Shown here piece after piece: positions 32,130-42,446 of a stretch of 64,000 nt of DNA. The notes below the pieces were generated by a model. It was not told the origin of the DNA and made no database searches. It worked only from the letters and a program-made list of their open reading frames with translations. The position numbers and the translations under genes are program-made. Within the stretch, counting starts at the first letter, position 1. Every line of letters starts with the position of its first letter. Source of the DNA: Kerstersia similis (GTDB taxonomy: Bacteria > Pseudomonadota > Gammaproteobacteria > Burkholderiales > Burkholderiaceae_B); NCBI RefSeq assembly GCF_965139615.1, contig NZ_CBCSIQ010000021.1, forward strand, positions 6,045 to 70,044. Reading direction: 5' to 3'.

Positions 32130-34370
32130 ATGGACGCAACTCCGTCTTCTCACGCTAAGCGCCAGGAACCGGGGCTGGCAAACAGATTGTCTGCCTGGGG
32201 AGAACGGGTAGCGGATCTGCCGTTCTGGAACAATCGTTGGGTGCGCTACGCAATCGTGGCGCTAGCGATCTTTTTGTTCTACATCATCGTTACCGTGCCG
32301 CTGTCGCTGGGGCAGCAGGCATTTTTCGCCGTGGCAACCATTGTCCTGGCGTTGCTGTTGCGGCGCGTGCCCGGCCGTATTGCTTTGTTTGCAATGATCG
32401 TGCTGTCGATTGCCGCGTCGTTGCGTTACATGTACTGGCGGGTGACTTCGACCTTGGGGTTCGAGCACATCCTGGACATTATTTTCGGCTTCACGCTTCT
32501 GATAGCGGAGTTGTATGCGTTGATAACGCTGCTGCTGGGGTATTTCCAGTCGGCATGGCCTCTGCACCGCAAACCGGTGCCGCTACCGGCAGACATCTCG
32601 CAATGGCCGACTGTCGATATCTTTATTCCGACCTATAACGAGCCGCTGGCCATTGTTCGGCAGACCGTATTCAACGCGATGGCGCTGGACTGGCCGCGTG
32701 ACAAAATCAAGATATATGTGCTGGATGATGGCCGCCGCGAGGAATTCCGCGAGTTTTGTGCGGAGGCCGGTGTTACCCATGTGACGCGTAGCAATAACTT
32801 CCATGCCAAGGCCGGCAATATCAACGCCGCGCTGGAACATACGACGGGCGATTACATCGCGATTTTTGATTGCGATCACATTCCGACACGCTCGTTCCTG
32901 CAGATCACGATGGGGTGGTTCCTCAAGGATCCCAAACTATCGATGATCCAGACGCCTCACGTGTTCTATTCGCCCGATCCTTTCGAACGCAACCTGCAGA
33001 CCTTCCGTGTCACGCCCAATGAGGGTGAGCTGTTCTATGGCTTGCTCCAGGATGGCAATGATCTCTGGAATGCCACGTTCTTCTGCGGCTCTTGCGCGGT
33101 GATCAAGCGCGAGCCCTTGCTGGAAGTGGGCGGTATCGCGGTGGAAACCGTGACGGAAGACGCCCATACCGCACTGAAGATGCAGCGCCTGGGCTACAAC
33201 ACTGCCTATCTGGGGATTCCCCAGGCAGCGGGCCTGGCAACGGAGAGTCTGTCCGGCCACATCGGCCAGCGTATTCGCTGGGCGCGCGGCATGGCGCAGA
33301 TTTTCCGCATGGATTGCCCCTTGTTGGGCAAAGGCTTGAAGCTGGCGCAGCGGCTTTGCTATACCAACGCGGCCCTGCACTTCTTCTACGGTTTGCCGCG
33401 CCTGATTTTCCTGACGGCGCCCTTGGCGTATCTGCTGTTTGGCATTCACGTTTTCAATGCGTCGGCGTTGATGATCACGGCCTATGCTGTGCCGCATATT
33501 TTGTTGGCGACGATCACGAACTCGCAGGTGCAGGGTAAATTCCGCCATTCGTTCTGGAATGAAGTCTATGAGTCAGTGCTGGCCTGGTACATTCTGCGTC
33601 CGGTGCTGGTGGCCTTCTTCATCGATCCCAAGTTGGGCAAGTTCAACGTGACCGCCAAGGGCGGTGTGATCGATAAGGCCTACTTTGACTGGACCATGGC
33701 CAAGCCCTACCTGATCCTGCTGGCGCTGAATTTGCTGGGGGTGGGGTTCGGGGTCTATCACCTGATTTCCGGCGCGAGTTTCGACGAGCATGGGGTAACG
33801 GCAACGCTGGCCATCAATCTGTTCTGGATTGTCTATAACACCCTGTTGCTGGCCGCTTGCGTGGCGGCAGCGAGTGAAACCCGGCAGGTGCGGGAAAGCC
33901 ATCGTGTTTCCATGCGCATCAAATCCATGCTCAAGCTGTCTTCGGGCAGCACCGTTGCTTGCGAAACCGTCGATTTCTCCCAGGGGGGATTGGGCATTCG
34001 ATTGCCGGATGAGGTGGAAATACCGCTGCATGAGCGGCTGATGGTGTCTATTTATCGCAATAATGAAGAGGCTACCCTGCCTGCTAAAGTCGTTTTCAGT
34101 CGAGGCCGGAATATAGGCCTGCAGTTTGTTGATCTGACGCCGCAGCAGGAAGTGGAGTTTGCCCGCATGACTTTTGCCCGCGCCGATATCTGGACGACGT
34201 TTTGGGGCAAGCTCAAGCGCGATAAGCCGCTGACATCGCTGGGTTCCTTGTTGCGTGTCAGTATGCGGGGAGTTGCCCTGCTGTTCATTCATACCAAGAA
34301 TATGCTGGTGGATCTGGTGAAAGGCAACCGGGTCGAGTCCAAGCGTACCAAGTTGGAAACCGGTGATTAA
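32130..34370 (+). CDS. bcsA: Cellulose synthase catalytic subunit BcsA with PilZ domain
   Basis: The 746-residue membrane GT2 enzyme has N-terminal transmembrane helices (about 38-140) and the glycosyltransferase domain with DDG (199-201), DCD (247-249), FFCGS (317-321), TED (342-344) and QRIRW (380-384). Further helices follow (415-580). The C-terminal PilZ domain shows RESHR (588-592) and DFSQGG (615-620), the c-di-GMP binding pattern. It polymerises UDP-glucose into beta-1,4-glucan and is activated by c-di-GMP. The length is shorter than E. coli BcsA (about 870) because of a shorter N-terminus. Confidence 0.98.
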   Translation: MDATPSSHAKRQEPGLANRLSAWGERVADLPFWNNRWVRYAIVALAIFLFYIIVTVPLSLGQQAFFAVATIVLALLLRRVPGRIALFAMIVLSIAASLRYMYWRVTSTLGFEHILDIIFGFTLLIAELYALITLLLGYFQSAWPLHRKPVPLPADISQWPTVDIFIPTYNEPLAIVRQTVFNAMALDWPRDKIKIYVLDDGRREEFREFCAEAGVTHVTRSNNFHAKAGNINAALEHTTGDYIAIFDCDHIPTRSFLQITMGWFLKDPKLSMIQTPHVFYSPDPFERNLQTFRVTPNEGELFYGLLQDGNDLWNATFFCGSCAVIKREPLLEVGGIAVETVTEDAHTALKMQRLGYNTAYLGIPQAAGLATESLSGHIGQRIRWARGMAQIFRMDCPLLGKGLKLAQRLCYTNAALHFFYGLPRLIFLTAPLAYLLFGIHVFNASALMITAYAVPHILLATITNSQVQGKFRHSFWNEVYESVLAWYILRPVLVAFFIDPKLGKFNVTAKGGVIDKAYFDWTMAKPYLILLALNLLGVGFGVYHLISGASFDEHGVTATLAINLFWIVYNTLLLAACVAAASETRQVRESHRVSMRIKSMLKLSSGSTVACETVDFSQGGLGIRLPDEVEIPLHERLMVSIYRNNEEATLPAKVVFSRGRNIGLQFVDLTPQQEVEFARMTFARADIWTTFWGKLKRDKPLTSLGSLLRVSMRGVALLFIHTKNMLVDLVKGNRVESKRTKLETGD

Positions 34371-34416
34371 CTGTCACTGTTCGCCAAAATTCATCTATGT
34401 CGCAGGCCCATCGCCC

Positions 34417-36723
34417 ATGTCCATGAAATTCAATTCAAGCAGCAATGTCCGCCGACTGTTGGCCGCCGTGGCGCTGACGACAGCGTCGCTGGCCGTTCAG
34501 GCTCAGCAAGGGGTTTTCGTTCCGCCGACAGTGACGGAGGATGGCGCGGAACCTGTTTCCCGAGCGGTCGCCAGCACGCGTACCAAGACTTACAAGCTGA
34601 CGCTGAAGGATCTGGGCCTGGTGTACCCCATGCAGTTGCGCGGGGTGGATGGCATCAACAGCGTGCCATTTTCAGTACGGTCCGATGAAGTGATTGTCGG
34701 GGCCAAGGTCGATCTTTCCTACACCTATTCGCCGGCGCTTTTGCCGGATCTGTCCCACTTGAAGGTTATCGTCAATGACGATGTGATCGATACCATTCCG
34801 GTGCCCAAGAGCACGGCGGGACAGGTGCTGGAACGCCAGGTGCCCGTTCCTGTGCAGAATTTCGCTGACTACAATCGTCTGGCGGTACAGTTGATCGGGC
34901 ATTACACGCTTGAGTGCGAAGATCCGCTGAATTCGACGCTCTGGGCCAATGTCAGCAATAACAGCGTGTTGACGCTGGATGTGATTCCGGTTGCGCTGAA
35001 GAATGACTTGAGCCTGTTGCCGCTGCCATTTTTTGACCGGCGCGATATCAATATGCTGGATTTGCCCTTCATCTTCCCTGACACCCCGGACAACGGCGTG
35101 CTGGAAGCTGCTGGTGCGACGGCATCCTGGTTCGGCTCTCTCGCCGCTTACCGTGGCGCACGTTTCAATGTGTCGCGCAGCATCCCCGAGCAAGGGAATG
35201 CGGTGGTATTCATGACGGGCCGGGAGCGTCTGGCTGGCGTGGCGGTACCTGCGAATATCAGCGGCCCGACGCTTTCCGTCGTCACCAATCCGCGTGACAG
35301 CACGGGTAAGCTGCTGCTGGTGATGGGGCGTGACAGCAACGAGATCAAGCTGGCAGCACAGGCGCTGACATTGGGTGGCGTGTCGCTGTCGGGGCAGACC
35401 GCGACCATCACATCGATTGATCAGGTCAAGCCACGCGTGCCTTACGATGCTCCCAACTGGCTGCGTACCGATCGTCCGGTGAAGTTCGGCGAGCTGGTGC
35501 CTGACCTGGAAGAATTGCAGGTGAGCGGATATTCGCCGGATTTGATCCGCGTGGATTTTCGTTTGCCGCCGGATCTGTTCGCCTGGCGTGACAAAGGGAT
35601 CCCCGTCGATCTCAAGTACCGCTATACGCCGCGGATGTCGTCGCATAAGGCCAGCCTGAACGTCAATGTCAGCGACCAGTTCCTGAAATCCTATCCCCTG
35701 GCTGCTGCCGGACAGGTCGGCGAGAGTTCGCTGGATCGTCTGGTCAACCGTATTTTGCCGGCGGATTCGCAACCGGTCGAAGAGCAATTCGATATTCCGC
35801 TGTTCAAGCTGCCGGCGCGCGCTCAGTTGCAGTTCCATTACTACTACGACCCCTTGAAGGAAGGCAGCTGCCGCGATGTGGTGCTCGATAACGTCAAGGG
35901 CAGCGTAGAGCCGGACTCAACGATAGATATCTCCGGTTTTTCGCATTTCATCGCCATGCCTGACCTGGCGGCATTCAGCAACACCGGTTTTCCGTTCACG
36001 CGCCTGGCCGATTTGTCCGAGACGGTCGTGGTCATGCCGGAACAGCCCGGGCTTTCCGATTTTTCCGCTTATCTGACCCTGATGGGCCGCATGGGCGAAT
36101 CGACCGGCTACCCCGTGGTTGGCGTGACGGTGGCGCAAGGCAATGACCTGGGGATTTTGCAAAACCGTGATTTGCTGGTGTTCGGGAATAGCGCCAATCA
36201 GCCGTTGTTGCGCGAGTGGGCGGCCTACATCCCTGCTGCTGAAGACGGTAAAGCCAGCCGCTTCGGCATTGCGGATTTCGTCAGTGATGCATTGGTATGG
36301 TGGAACCGGGATGGCGAGGCCGTGCGCCGTGACGTCAATGCCAATCTGTCCTACCGGAGTGATTCCACTGATGGCATCATCGCAGGGTTCGAATCGCCGT
36401 TGAGTTCGGGCCGCAGCGTGGTTCTGGTATCGAGCGGCCGCAATGGCAGCGTACAGAAAACGGCAGAAGCCCTGCTGGATGTGAATGTCATTCCAAAAAT
36501 CCAGGGCAGCCTGGTGATTGTGAAAGACAAGGATGCTGTCAGTCTGCTGGCCGAGCCTAGTTATTACACCGGCAGCCTGCCTTTCTTCCAGTACATTCAA
36601 TGGTACATGTCGTCCCGGCCTTTGCTGATGCTGTTGCTGGCGCTCGGTTGCGCCCTGCTGTTGGCCTTCCTGATTTACGTGATCATGCGTGCCAAAGCTA
36701 AGGCGAGACTGAAGGGAGAATAA
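34417..36723 (+). CDS. bcsB: Cellulose synthase periplasmic subunit BcsB
   Basis: The start is taken at ATG 34417 (MSMKFNSSSNVRR), 46 bases after bcsA; an earlier start at 34363 would overlap bcsA without a signal peptide. The 768-residue product has a Sec signal peptide (LLAAVALTTASLAVQAQ), tandem carbohydrate-binding and flavodoxin-like modules as in other BcsB proteins (YTLECEDPLNSTLW is a recognisable block), and a C-terminal membrane anchor (about 735-757) ending RAKAKARLKGE. It guides the glucan through the periplasm and is required for BcsA activity. The TAA overlaps the bcsZ ATG (TAATG). Confidence 0.96.
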   Translation: MSMKFNSSSNVRRLLAAVALTTASLAVQAQQGVFVPPTVTEDGAEPVSRAVASTRTKTYKLTLKDLGLVYPMQLRGVDGINSVPFSVRSDEVIVGAKVDLSYTYSPALLPDLSHLKVIVNDDVIDTIPVPKSTAGQVLERQVPVPVQNFADYNRLAVQLIGHYTLECEDPLNSTLWANVSNNSVLTLDVIPVALKNDLSLLPLPFFDRRDINMLDLPFIFPDTPDNGVLEAAGATASWFGSLAAYRGARFNVSRSIPEQGNAVVFMTGRERLAGVAVPANISGPTLSVVTNPRDSTGKLLLVMGRDSNEIKLAAQALTLGGVSLSGQTATITSIDQVKPRVPYDAPNWLRTDRPVKFGELVPDLEELQVSGYSPDLIRVDFRLPPDLFAWRDKGIPVDLKYRYTPRMSSHKASLNVNVSDQFLKSYPLAAAGQVGESSLDRLVNRILPADSQPVEEQFDIPLFKLPARAQLQFHYYYDPLKEGSCRDVVLDNVKGSVEPDSTIDISGFSHFIAMPDLAAFSNTGFPFTRLADLSETVVVMPEQPGLSDFSAYLTLMGRMGESTGYPVVGVTVAQGNDLGILQNRDLLVFGNSANQPLLREWAAYIPAAEDGKASRFGIADFVSDALVWWNRDGEAVRRDVNANLSYRSDSTDGIIAGFESPLSSGRSVVLVSSGRNGSVQKTAEALLDVNVIPKIQGSLVIVKDKDAVSLLAEPSYYTGSLPFFQYIQWYMSSRPLLMLLLALGCALLLAFLIYVIMRAKAKARLKGE

Positions 36724-37967
36724 TGATGGATGTCGGCCATCGCGCCGGTTGCGCCGCGCCAGGCGTAATCGAGGAAGGTGAAATCAAGCCGGTTTCCGGC
36801 CCGGCGCGTCGCCGCTTCATGGGCCAGGGGCTGGCGTTGGCCGCCCTGCCCTGGTTCGTTGCGCCAGAGGTGGCTGGTGCTGCGCAAGCCACCGATGCGT
36901 GGCCGCTATGGCAGCATTTTGCGACGACATTCGTGCAGGCGGATGGCCGCATCGTCGATTTCAGCGTGCCGCAGATGCATTCGACATCGGAAGGCCAATC
37001 CTATGGCATGTTCTTCGCCCTGGTCGCTGGTGATAAGGAACGTTTCGACGCTATTTGGAATTGGAGTGTTGCGAACCTGTTCGAGGGCAGCCTGGACGAC
37101 CGCCTGCCAGCCTGGCAGTGGGGGCGTCGAGAGGACGGCAACTGGGGGGTGTTGGATGCCAACGCCGCTTCCGATGCAGATCTTTGGTTCGTTTACGCCT
37201 TGCTGGAAGCGGCCCGTTTGTGGCGGCGCCCTGAATTGAGAAAGCCGGCAGAGCAGTTGCTGGCCAATGTCAAAAAGAAGGAAGTCGTCAAACTGCCTGG
37301 CCTGGGCAGCATGTTGTTGCCTGGCCCGACAGGGTTTGCCTATCCGGAACAAGGTGTCTGGCGATTGAATCCCAGCTATCTGATGATTCCGCAATTGCGG
37401 CGGCTGGCTGGCGCAGATGCAACAGGCCCGTGGCGGGATATTGCCGCAAATACCATGACGATGCTGAGCCAGTGCTGCCGGCAGGGCTTCATTGCGGACT
37501 GGGTGGGCTATCAAGCTACCGCGCCGGATACTGGCATGTTTATTCTGGACCCCTATAAGGGGGATCTGGGGAGCTATGACGCGATTCGCTGCTACATGTG
37601 GGCAGGCATGACGTCTCCCCGAGACCCCTATTTCCAGGGGGCGCTCGATGCCCTGGGCGGCATGCGGCGCGTGTTGGCATCCAGGGAATGGCCGCCGGAG
37701 CAGGTGCGGGCCCTGACCGGAGAAGTTTCCGGTGATGGCCCGGTGGGCTTTTCGGCAGCGTTGTTGCCGTACTTGCGGGCGTTCAAGGATGAACCGGCGT
37801 ATCAGCGCCAATGGCAACGCGTGGAGCAGCAGATTCCGCAAACCGCTGGCGTTCCCGCAAGTTTTCCGCCTTACTACGATATGGTGCTGGCGCTCTTTGC
37901 ATTGGGCTGGGTGGATCAGCGGTATCATTTTGCCGCTGATGGCACCCTGGTCCTGGCCAAGAAATAA
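36723..37967 (+). CDS. bcsZ: Endo-beta-1,4-glucanase BcsZ (GH8), with a Tat-type signal
   Basis: The 414-residue product contains the GH8 block MHSTSEGQSYGMFFAL, with the probable catalytic acid Glu90, followed by WNWSV and the DANAASDADLW motif. The N-terminus has a long charged region and then ARRRFMGQG followed by a hydrophobic stretch to AGAAQA (about residues 28-55). This is a twin-arginine export signal, whereas E. coli BcsZ uses Sec. The enzyme trims or releases cellulose in the periplasm and tunes fibre amount. The ATG overlaps the bcsB stop by one base. Confidence 0.95.
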   Translation: MMDVGHRAGCAAPGVIEEGEIKPVSGPARRRFMGQGLALAALPWFVAPEVAGAAQATDAWPLWQHFATTFVQADGRIVDFSVPQMHSTSEGQSYGMFFALVAGDKERFDAIWNWSVANLFEGSLDDRLPAWQWGRREDGNWGVLDANAASDADLWFVYALLEAARLWRRPELRKPAEQLLANVKKKEVVKLPGLGSMLLPGPTGFAYPEQGVWRLNPSYLMIPQLRRLAGADATGPWRDIAANTMTMLSQCCRQGFIADWVGYQATAPDTGMFILDPYKGDLGSYDAIRCYMWAGMTSPRDPYFQGALDALGGMRRVLASREWPPEQVRALTGEVSGDGPVGFSAALLPYLRAFKDEPAYQRQWQRVEQQIPQTAGVPASFPPYYDMVLALFALGWVDQRYHFAADGTLVLAKK

Positions 37968-38022
37968 GCAGGCGTCACCGGCGCGTCTATAGTGTCAGAT
38001 CAATCCCTCCTTCTTTGAGCGT

Positions 38023-41000
38023 ATGACGATGTCTGTCAAGAAAACATCCAGGAAAAACAGGCGTGTTACCGGTCTTGCCGGTCGTCTTTGCGTCGCAGCG
38101 GCAGTGCTGGGGTATGCCGCGCCTGGATTGGCACAGCAAGCGACTGATCCCGTGCAGGTTTTGATTGAGCAGAGCCGTTATTGGCAAAGCCGGCACGACA
38201 CCGTGCGCGCCAAGGAAAGCTGGGAGAAGCTGCTGCGCATAGATCCGACTCAGCCTGATGCCCTGGTAGGAATGGCTGAGTTGGCGTTGGACGACAATGA
38301 TGTCTCTCTGGCTGAGGATTATTTGCGCCAGTTGCGTAGCGCCCACCCTCGCAGCAGCCTGATTCGCAGGTTGGAGCAAAGCATTCAGCTGGCAGGAAAC
38401 CGCGGACAGCTGGAGGCTGCGCGTAATCTGGCGCAGCAAGGGCGCGTTGAAGAAGCGGCCAATGAGTATCGCCAGGCGTTCGGTGGCCAACCTCCCAGCG
38501 GCGAGCTGGCCATGGAGTATTACCAGACCCTGGGCGGCAGCGCCGATGGGTGGGAAGAAGCGCGACGAGGTTTTGAACGCTTGGCCCAGGCCAGCCCCAA
38601 TGATTCATCCAAGGCGTTGGCATTGGCGCGCCACCTGACTTACCGCAATTCGACGCGTGCCGAAGGGATTCGGCGCTTGTCCGAACTGATCAAGCAACCT
38701 GCGGTGCGTGAGGATGCGCGTCAGGCCTGGCGCCAGGCTTTGGAATGGCTGGGCGGTAGCCCGGCGGATGTGCGTCTTTACAATGCCTATCTCGCCAGCT
38801 ATCCGGATGATCAGGGCATACGCCAGAAAGTCGCCGAGGCAGGCCGGGAGCGCCAGCAGGCGCAACAAGCGCAGCAAGCGGCACAGCGGGTCAATCGAGA
38901 TCCCTATCGTGACCGTACGACAGCGGGTTTCCGGCTGCTGGATCAGAATGACCTGGTGAATGCGGAACTCGAATTCAAGTCTGTTCTCGCGGCACGGCCC
39001 AATGATGGTGATGCGCAAGGCGGGCTCGGGCTGGTGCGCCTGAAACAGAAGAACTTCGAGGAAGCCCAGGTACTGCTGGCGCAGGCATCCAAGCGCGGCA
39101 ATGCGGGACGCTGGAAGGAAGCGCTGGACAGCGCGACATATTGGTCGCTGGTGCGTGGCGCTGACAAGGCACGGGCAGATAATCGCTTGTCCGAGGCGCA
39201 GCGCTTGCTGACCCAGGCTGTGCGGATAGACCGCCAGGAACCGACCGGCCAGAACAATCTGGCAGATGTGCTCTATATCCAGGGGGATTATCCGGCGGCT
39301 GAAACCCTGTATCGCAATGTGCTCAAGCAAACGCCGGATCAGCCGGAGGCATTGCGCGGTTTGATTACCGTGCTGCCGCAGGTGGGCAAATCCGAAGAAG
39401 CCATGCAGCTGGTGGCGCGACTGACGCCAGAGCAGCAGGAAGGCATGGGGAATCTCGGGGCCTTGCGTGCCGAGGAAGCCATGCGGCAGGCCCGTTTGGC
39501 GTTACAGCAAAATGATGTGCAGAGCGGCAAGGTGGCGTTGGAGCGCGCGATTGCGAATGATCCGACCAACCCCTGGATTCGTCTTGAACTGGCCCGCCTC
39601 TACATGGATATCGGTCAGGCTGAGCAGGCCCAGGGCCTGATGCAGGCTTTGCTGAGCAGTGGCACGCCGACGGCCGATGCCCTGCATGCCAGCGCGCTGT
39701 TCGCTGCTGCCCAGGAGGATTGGCGGACGGTACTGCAATTGCTTGAGCGGGTGCCTGGCAATGCACGCAATACGGATCTGGCCAATCTGCACAAGCGGGC
39801 TTGGATCCACGAGCAGAGCAAGCGCGCCCTGGCCCTGGCCGGTCAAGGCCAGCAACAGCAGGCCGAGCAATTGCTCTCGGAACTGCGCGGCGTTGCCGGG
39901 CGCGATACGGAGCTGCTGGGTGTAGTGGCCAGTGCGTATGCCGATGTCGGCCAGCCGACTGTGGCAACGGAATTGTTGCGCCAGTCCATTGTGGGGTCGG
40001 TCGCGCCGCCGCCGGGATTGTGGCTGCAATATGCCGCAGTGTTGCTGAAGACAGGCCAGGATGCGGAGCTTGCCGGTATCTTGCAACAGCTGTCATCACA
40101 GCCGCTGTCGCGTGCCGACCAGGCCAGCTTCAAGTCGCTGCGTGATGCGTATGTGGTGCGCCAGGCCGATGCCTTGCGCCTGTCTGGCGACCTGGCGGGT
40201 GCTTACGATGTACTCCAGCCCTTGTTGCAGGAACCGTCTGTCAGCAAGGATGCCCGTAGCGCATTGGCGCGCATGTATTCCGACAACGGCGATTACAACG
40301 ATGCTCTGGCCATCTATAAGGATGAGCTGGAAATCAATGCGGCAGATGTGCCGACCCTGCTGGCGGTCACCATGGTGGCAGAGCAAGCCAAGGATTATCG
40401 CTATGCTGAGTCCGCATTGAAGAATGCGCTCAAGCAGGCACCCGATGATTACGAGGTTTTGTCCACTGCGGCACGCTACTACCGTGCCCGTGGCAAGAAT
40501 TCCCAGGCGGTCAAATACTACGATCAGGCCGTGGCGGCACAGCGGCGCGGCAATATGGGTGCGGCATCTGGCAATCGCTTCGCTGGCACGCAAGGTGCTG
40601 CCGGTGGCAATCCGTTCCGTCGCGGCGGCGCGGCGACGGCCATGGCGGTGCCCGCGCCTGTCAATAATCAAGCAGCCAGGGCGGGTACTGCCCCGGCATT
40701 CCAGGCCGTGCCTTATGCTGCCGGCGCTGCGTACATTCCCCCGCCCGTACAGGCGGGGGGCGCCGTGGCGGGCAGCACGGGCTGGAACTACGCCGGGGGT
40801 GGGCAGGCTCAGGCGGTGGCGCCTGCGGCGACACGCACAGCGGCAGCAACGGGCTCACGTAGCCTGCCAGCCAATGCGGCAGTTGCCCGGCCGGCACAGG
40901 CGGCGCGTACGGCACAGGCCACGCCCCAGATGCCTGCGGCGCAAGCGATGGCCATGAACAATGCGCCAGCAGTGGCTGCTGCCGGCGCATACGGTGCTTA

Positions 41001-42345
41001 TGGCAATAACTATGCCTCGGCTGGGCAGCCACTGGATTCGGGCTGGCAATATGACGAGTCTATGGACGGCATTCCGGTCGCACCCCAGCGGCCTCGCTCG
41101 CTGAACGAAGAGTTTGCGGATCTCAAGCAGGAGCGTACGCCCACGATTGCGATGGGCGTCAATACACGCCAGCGTGATGGGGAAAAAGGCCTGGGCAAGA
41201 TGGATGAGTACAGTGTCCCCATCGAAGCCAGCATGCCTTTGGGCGACGGCAAGATTTCCGTCCATGCAATGATGGTCAGCATAGACGCCGGAACACCGGA
41301 AACCGCGCGCAGCCTGGCCACCTACGACGCCAGCAGCCGGTTTGGCGGCGGCCCGCAAGCCGCTTACGAATCCTATCTGATCGCAGAATCCGGCGGCCGG
41401 CCGGTCTCGCCCGGTTCACAGAGCCAAGAGGGCGTGGGTCTGGCGCTGAAGTACGAGAACGATTATCTACGGGCGGATGTCGGGACGACCCCGTTGGGCT
41501 TTCAGGAAAACAATATCGTCGGCGGCGTGTCGATCCAGGGGCCGCTGGGCGACGAGTTCGCCTATAAGGCCACGGCGTCGCGCCGTCCGGTCACGGATAG
41601 CGTACTGTCCTACGCCGGCACCAAGGATGAGCGTACCGGAGATAAATGGGGCGGTGTCGTGGCCACCGGCGGGCGGGTTGACCTGACCTATGAACCCGAG
41701 CCAGGCTATGGTTTCTATGGTTATGGGTCCTACCATTATCTGACTGGCCACAATGTTGCGAGCAACACGCGTATCGAAGGTGGCGGTGGCATGTACGTGC
41801 ATTTGATGGATGAGGAAGATGCCCGTCTGACCACAGGGGTGAACGTGACTGGCATGGGCTATGGCAAGAACAGGCGTTTCTTCACCTATGGCCATGGCGG
41901 TTATTTCAGTCCGCAGAATTTTGTGTCGGTGTCTGTGCCGATAGACTGGTCGCAGCGTAAGGAGCGCCTCAGCTACCGTGTTGCCGGTAGTATCGGGTTG
42001 CAGCACTTCAAGGAAGACCCCGCCAACTATTTCCCGACCAGCAGCTCGCGGCAAATGGCGGCGTATGAGGCGGCGCAGAACATGGCGTCGCTGGCGGATC
42101 TGAATGATGATGCCGCCAGGGCACGTTACGCGGGTCAATCCAAGACTGGCGTGGGCTACAACTTCTCTGGCGCCATGGAGTATCAGGTGGCACCGCAGTT
42201 GTTCTTTGGCGGTCACCTGGGCTTGGATAATGCCAAGGATTACCGTCAATTCACTGGCGGTTTGTATCTGCGTTATGCCTTCGAACCGCAAAGCCGTCCC
42301 CTGGCCATGCCAGTTCAGCAGCTCCGGTCGATTTATAGCGATTGA
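38023..42345 (+). CDS. bcsC: Cellulose export outer-membrane protein BcsC (TPR plus beta-barrel)
   Basis: The 1440-residue product has a signal peptide (ending near PGLAQQ, residue 38), a long TPR superhelix over about residues 45-830 (repeats such as PDALVGMAELALDDND and NLADVLYIQGDYPAAETLYRNVL) and a low-complexity Ala/Gln/Gly/Pro linker at about 840-1010. The C-terminal BCSC beta-barrel begins near residue 1040, with barrel strands to the end. The glucan leaves the cell through this barrel. The protein is about 280 residues longer than E. coli BcsC, mainly from the linker. It follows bcsZ by 55 bases. Confidence 0.97.
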   Translation: MTMSVKKTSRKNRRVTGLAGRLCVAAAVLGYAAPGLAQQATDPVQVLIEQSRYWQSRHDTVRAKESWEKLLRIDPTQPDALVGMAELALDDNDVSLAEDYLRQLRSAHPRSSLIRRLEQSIQLAGNRGQLEAARNLAQQGRVEEAANEYRQAFGGQPPSGELAMEYYQTLGGSADGWEEARRGFERLAQASPNDSSKALALARHLTYRNSTRAEGIRRLSELIKQPAVREDARQAWRQALEWLGGSPADVRLYNAYLASYPDDQGIRQKVAEAGRERQQAQQAQQAAQRVNRDPYRDRTTAGFRLLDQNDLVNAELEFKSVLAARPNDGDAQGGLGLVRLKQKNFEEAQVLLAQASKRGNAGRWKEALDSATYWSLVRGADKARADNRLSEAQRLLTQAVRIDRQEPTGQNNLADVLYIQGDYPAAETLYRNVLKQTPDQPEALRGLITVLPQVGKSEEAMQLVARLTPEQQEGMGNLGALRAEEAMRQARLALQQNDVQSGKVALERAIANDPTNPWIRLELARLYMDIGQAEQAQGLMQALLSSGTPTADALHASALFAAAQEDWRTVLQLLERVPGNARNTDLANLHKRAWIHEQSKRALALAGQGQQQQAEQLLSELRGVAGRDTELLGVVASAYADVGQPTVATELLRQSIVGSVAPPPGLWLQYAAVLLKTGQDAELAGILQQLSSQPLSRADQASFKSLRDAYVVRQADALRLSGDLAGAYDVLQPLLQEPSVSKDARSALARMYSDNGDYNDALAIYKDELEINAADVPTLLAVTMVAEQAKDYRYAESALKNALKQAPDDYEVLSTAARYYRARGKNSQAVKYYDQAVAAQRRGNMGAASGNRFAGTQGAAGGNPFRRGGAATAMAVPAPVNNQAARAGTAPAFQAVPYAAGAAYIPPPVQAGGAVAGSTGWNYAGGGQAQAVAPAATRTAAATGSRSLPANAAVARPAQAARTAQATPQMPAAQAMAMNNAPAVAAAGAYGAYGNNYASAGQPLDSGWQYDESMDGIPVAPQRPRSLNEEFADLKQERTPTIAMGVNTRQRDGEKGLGKMDEYSVPIEASMPLGDGKISVHAMMVSIDAGTPETARSLATYDASSRFGGGPQAAYESYLIAESGGRPVSPGSQSQEGVGLALKYENDYLRADVGTTPLGFQENNIVGGVSIQGPLGDEFAYKATASRRPVTDSVLSYAGTKDERTGDKWGGVVATGGRVDLTYEPEPGYGFYGYGSYHYLTGHNVASNTRIEGGGGMYVHLMDEEDARLTTGVNVTGMGYGKNRRFFTYGHGGYFSPQNFVSVSVPIDWSQRKERLSYRVAGSIGLQHFKEDPANYFPTSSSRQMAAYEAAQNMASLADLNDDAARARYAGQSKTGVGYNFSGAMEYQVAPQLFFGGHLGLDNAKDYRQFTGGLYLRYAFEPQSRPLAMPVQQLRSIYSD

Positions 42346-42394
42346 GGGCCTTAGTCGTTGAAATGGGTAGTTTGTTTTTTTGTGAACACTAGAT

Positions 42395-42425
42395 CCCGCC
42401 GTTGTTTATGTATCCGAACGGCGGG
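42395..42425 (+). repeat. Perfect 9-bp hairpin between bcsC and the lipoprotein gene
   Basis: CCCGCCGTT (42395-42403) pairs with AACGGCGGG (42417-42425) around 13 bases, 21 bases before the GTG start of the next gene. There is no T-run after it, so it is more likely a transcript-stabilising or processing structure than a terminator. Confidence 0.6.
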
Positions 42426-42446
42426 ACAGCAAAATCTGGAGTCAAT

